5,188 nt of DNA, taken from positions 1 through 5,188 of the forward strand of contig JAUXCB010000135.1 of assembly GCA_030619095.1 (NCBI GenBank), written 5' to 3'. The notes below the pieces were generated by a model. That model saw nothing but the letters and a program-made list of their open reading frames with translations. It did not search any database and had not been told where the DNA came from. Each line of letters begins with the position of its first letter. Within the stretch, counting starts at the first letter, position 1. Source of the stretch: Verrucomicrobiota bacterium (GTDB lineage Bacteria > Verrucomicrobiota > Kiritimatiellia > Kiritimatiellales > Tichowtungiaceae). This document shows, one piece after another, positions 4,809 through 5,188 of the stretch. A program made the position numbers and the translations under genes.

Positions 4809-5188
4809 AGATCTCTCCATCCTGATGCTAAGTGCGGCCGCCATTGTTGGCGCCGTACGTTTTTTGCTGATTCCCGGGATTGGCAGAATAGGCGTGGCGC
4901 TGAAATTTTCGGCGAAGGTGCGCGGGCAGATGATCGGCTACGCCACCAGCGTGCCCGAGCTGACCGTGCTGGTGGCGGGGGCCTTTGCAGGCGTGTTTGA
5001 TGCCGGCCTGTGGAATATTGCCGCGTCGAATATTATCAACTGGGTGCTTTTTCTCGTGACGGTGTTTGCCTTCCGCCAGCAACTGGATTTGAAGCACAAA
5101 GGATTTGCCGACGAGATTGTGTTTGGCATTCTCTCCGTCGTTATTCCGTTGCTGATGTTTGCAGTGCATCTCGGAACCGGCTACGCAA
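4801..5188 (+). CDS. Sodium/calcium exchanger family (CaCA) membrane protein, 5' part
   Basis: Inner-membrane cation/proton or Na+/Ca2+-type antiporter, cut by the window end after 129 codons. Visible hydrophobic segments lie at about 5-25, 44-63, 69-91 and 107-124. Residues 46-85 look like the family's first alpha repeat: GYATSVPELTVLVAG with Glu53 in the G-x-x-x-S-x-P-E motif, then LWNIAASNIINWVLF with the S-N-I-x-N motif (76-80). Glu53 and Asn77 sit where the ion-coordinating residues of this family lie. The usual G-T-S or G-T-A at the motif start is G-Y-A-T-S, a mild variant. A second inverted alpha repeat is expected beyond the window. The ATG at 4801 is chosen because the frame upstream lacks hydrophobic character and other ATGs; the only nearby Shine-Dalgarno-like bases are GGA at 4791-4793. 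The ion specificity is not readable. Confidence 0.72.
   Translation, partial: MIKDLSILMLSAAAIVGAVRFLLIPGIGRIGVALKFSAKVRGQMIGYATSVPELTVLVAGAFAGVFDAGLWNIAASNIINWVLFLVTVFAFRQQLDLKHKGFADEIVFGILSVVIPLLMFAVHLGTGYA

Noticed and set aside
4828..5169. Minus-strand open frame of 113 codons at the right end
   Set aside because: It is antisense to the exchanger, whose alpha-repeat motifs are clear on the plus strand.
1..5188. CRISPR arrays, tRNA or rRNA genes, and insertion sequences
   Set aside because: No regularly spaced short repeats, no cloverleaf-like or rRNA-like stretch and no transposase motif or terminal inverted repeats were seen on either strand.

Overview
The window suggests a Gram-negative bacterium that makes menaquinone by the futalosine pathway. 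The evidence is a clear MqnA (chorismate dehydratase) coupled to a MenG/UbiE-type methyltransferase, plus several exported proteins with classical signal peptides. Hand counts on sample lines give about 58-60% GC in the flanking genes. Lineage cannot be fixed from this sequence. A Verrucomicrobiota/Kiritimatiellota-like or other PVC or Bacteroidota-adjacent host would fit the gene styles, but that is a guess.

Layout: (1) 1-188 is a left edge with no secure gene: one partial open frame, a weak hairpin plus T-run at 110-140, and a plausible promoter for the next gene. (2) 189-1660, plus strand, holds menG and mqnA, which overlap by 4 bases (ATGA). They act at the last and first dedicated steps of the futalosine menaquinone route. 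(3) 1635-4682, minus strand, is a compact three-gene cassette read right to left: a secreted YD/RHS-like protein of 269 aa, then two paralogous secreted trypsin-like serine proteases of 369 and 370 aa. The first junction is an ATGA overlap and the second a 19-base gap; both protease starts have CGGAG exactly 8 bases upstream. The last cassette gene runs 26 bases into the 3' end of mqnA, tail to tail. (4) 4683-4800 is a divergent intergenic region, with a perfect TATAAT for the cassette just before its first ATG and a strong Shine-Dalgarno facing right. (5) 4801-5188, plus strand, is the first 129 codons of a sodium/calcium-exchanger-family membrane protein, cut by the window end.

The most interesting part is the cassette. 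Its proteases keep the full His-Asp-Ser triad and are 75% identical (115/153, gapless hand alignment) across the catalytic domain. Identical protein stretches are coded with many different synonymous codons, so the duplication is old and selected for protein function. Their C-terminal helical regions have diverged strongly. Neither has a PDZ domain. An exported YD-like partner translated with two exported proteases of likely different specificity is the best candidate here for an undescribed envelope or secreted system, but its function cannot be read from the sequence.
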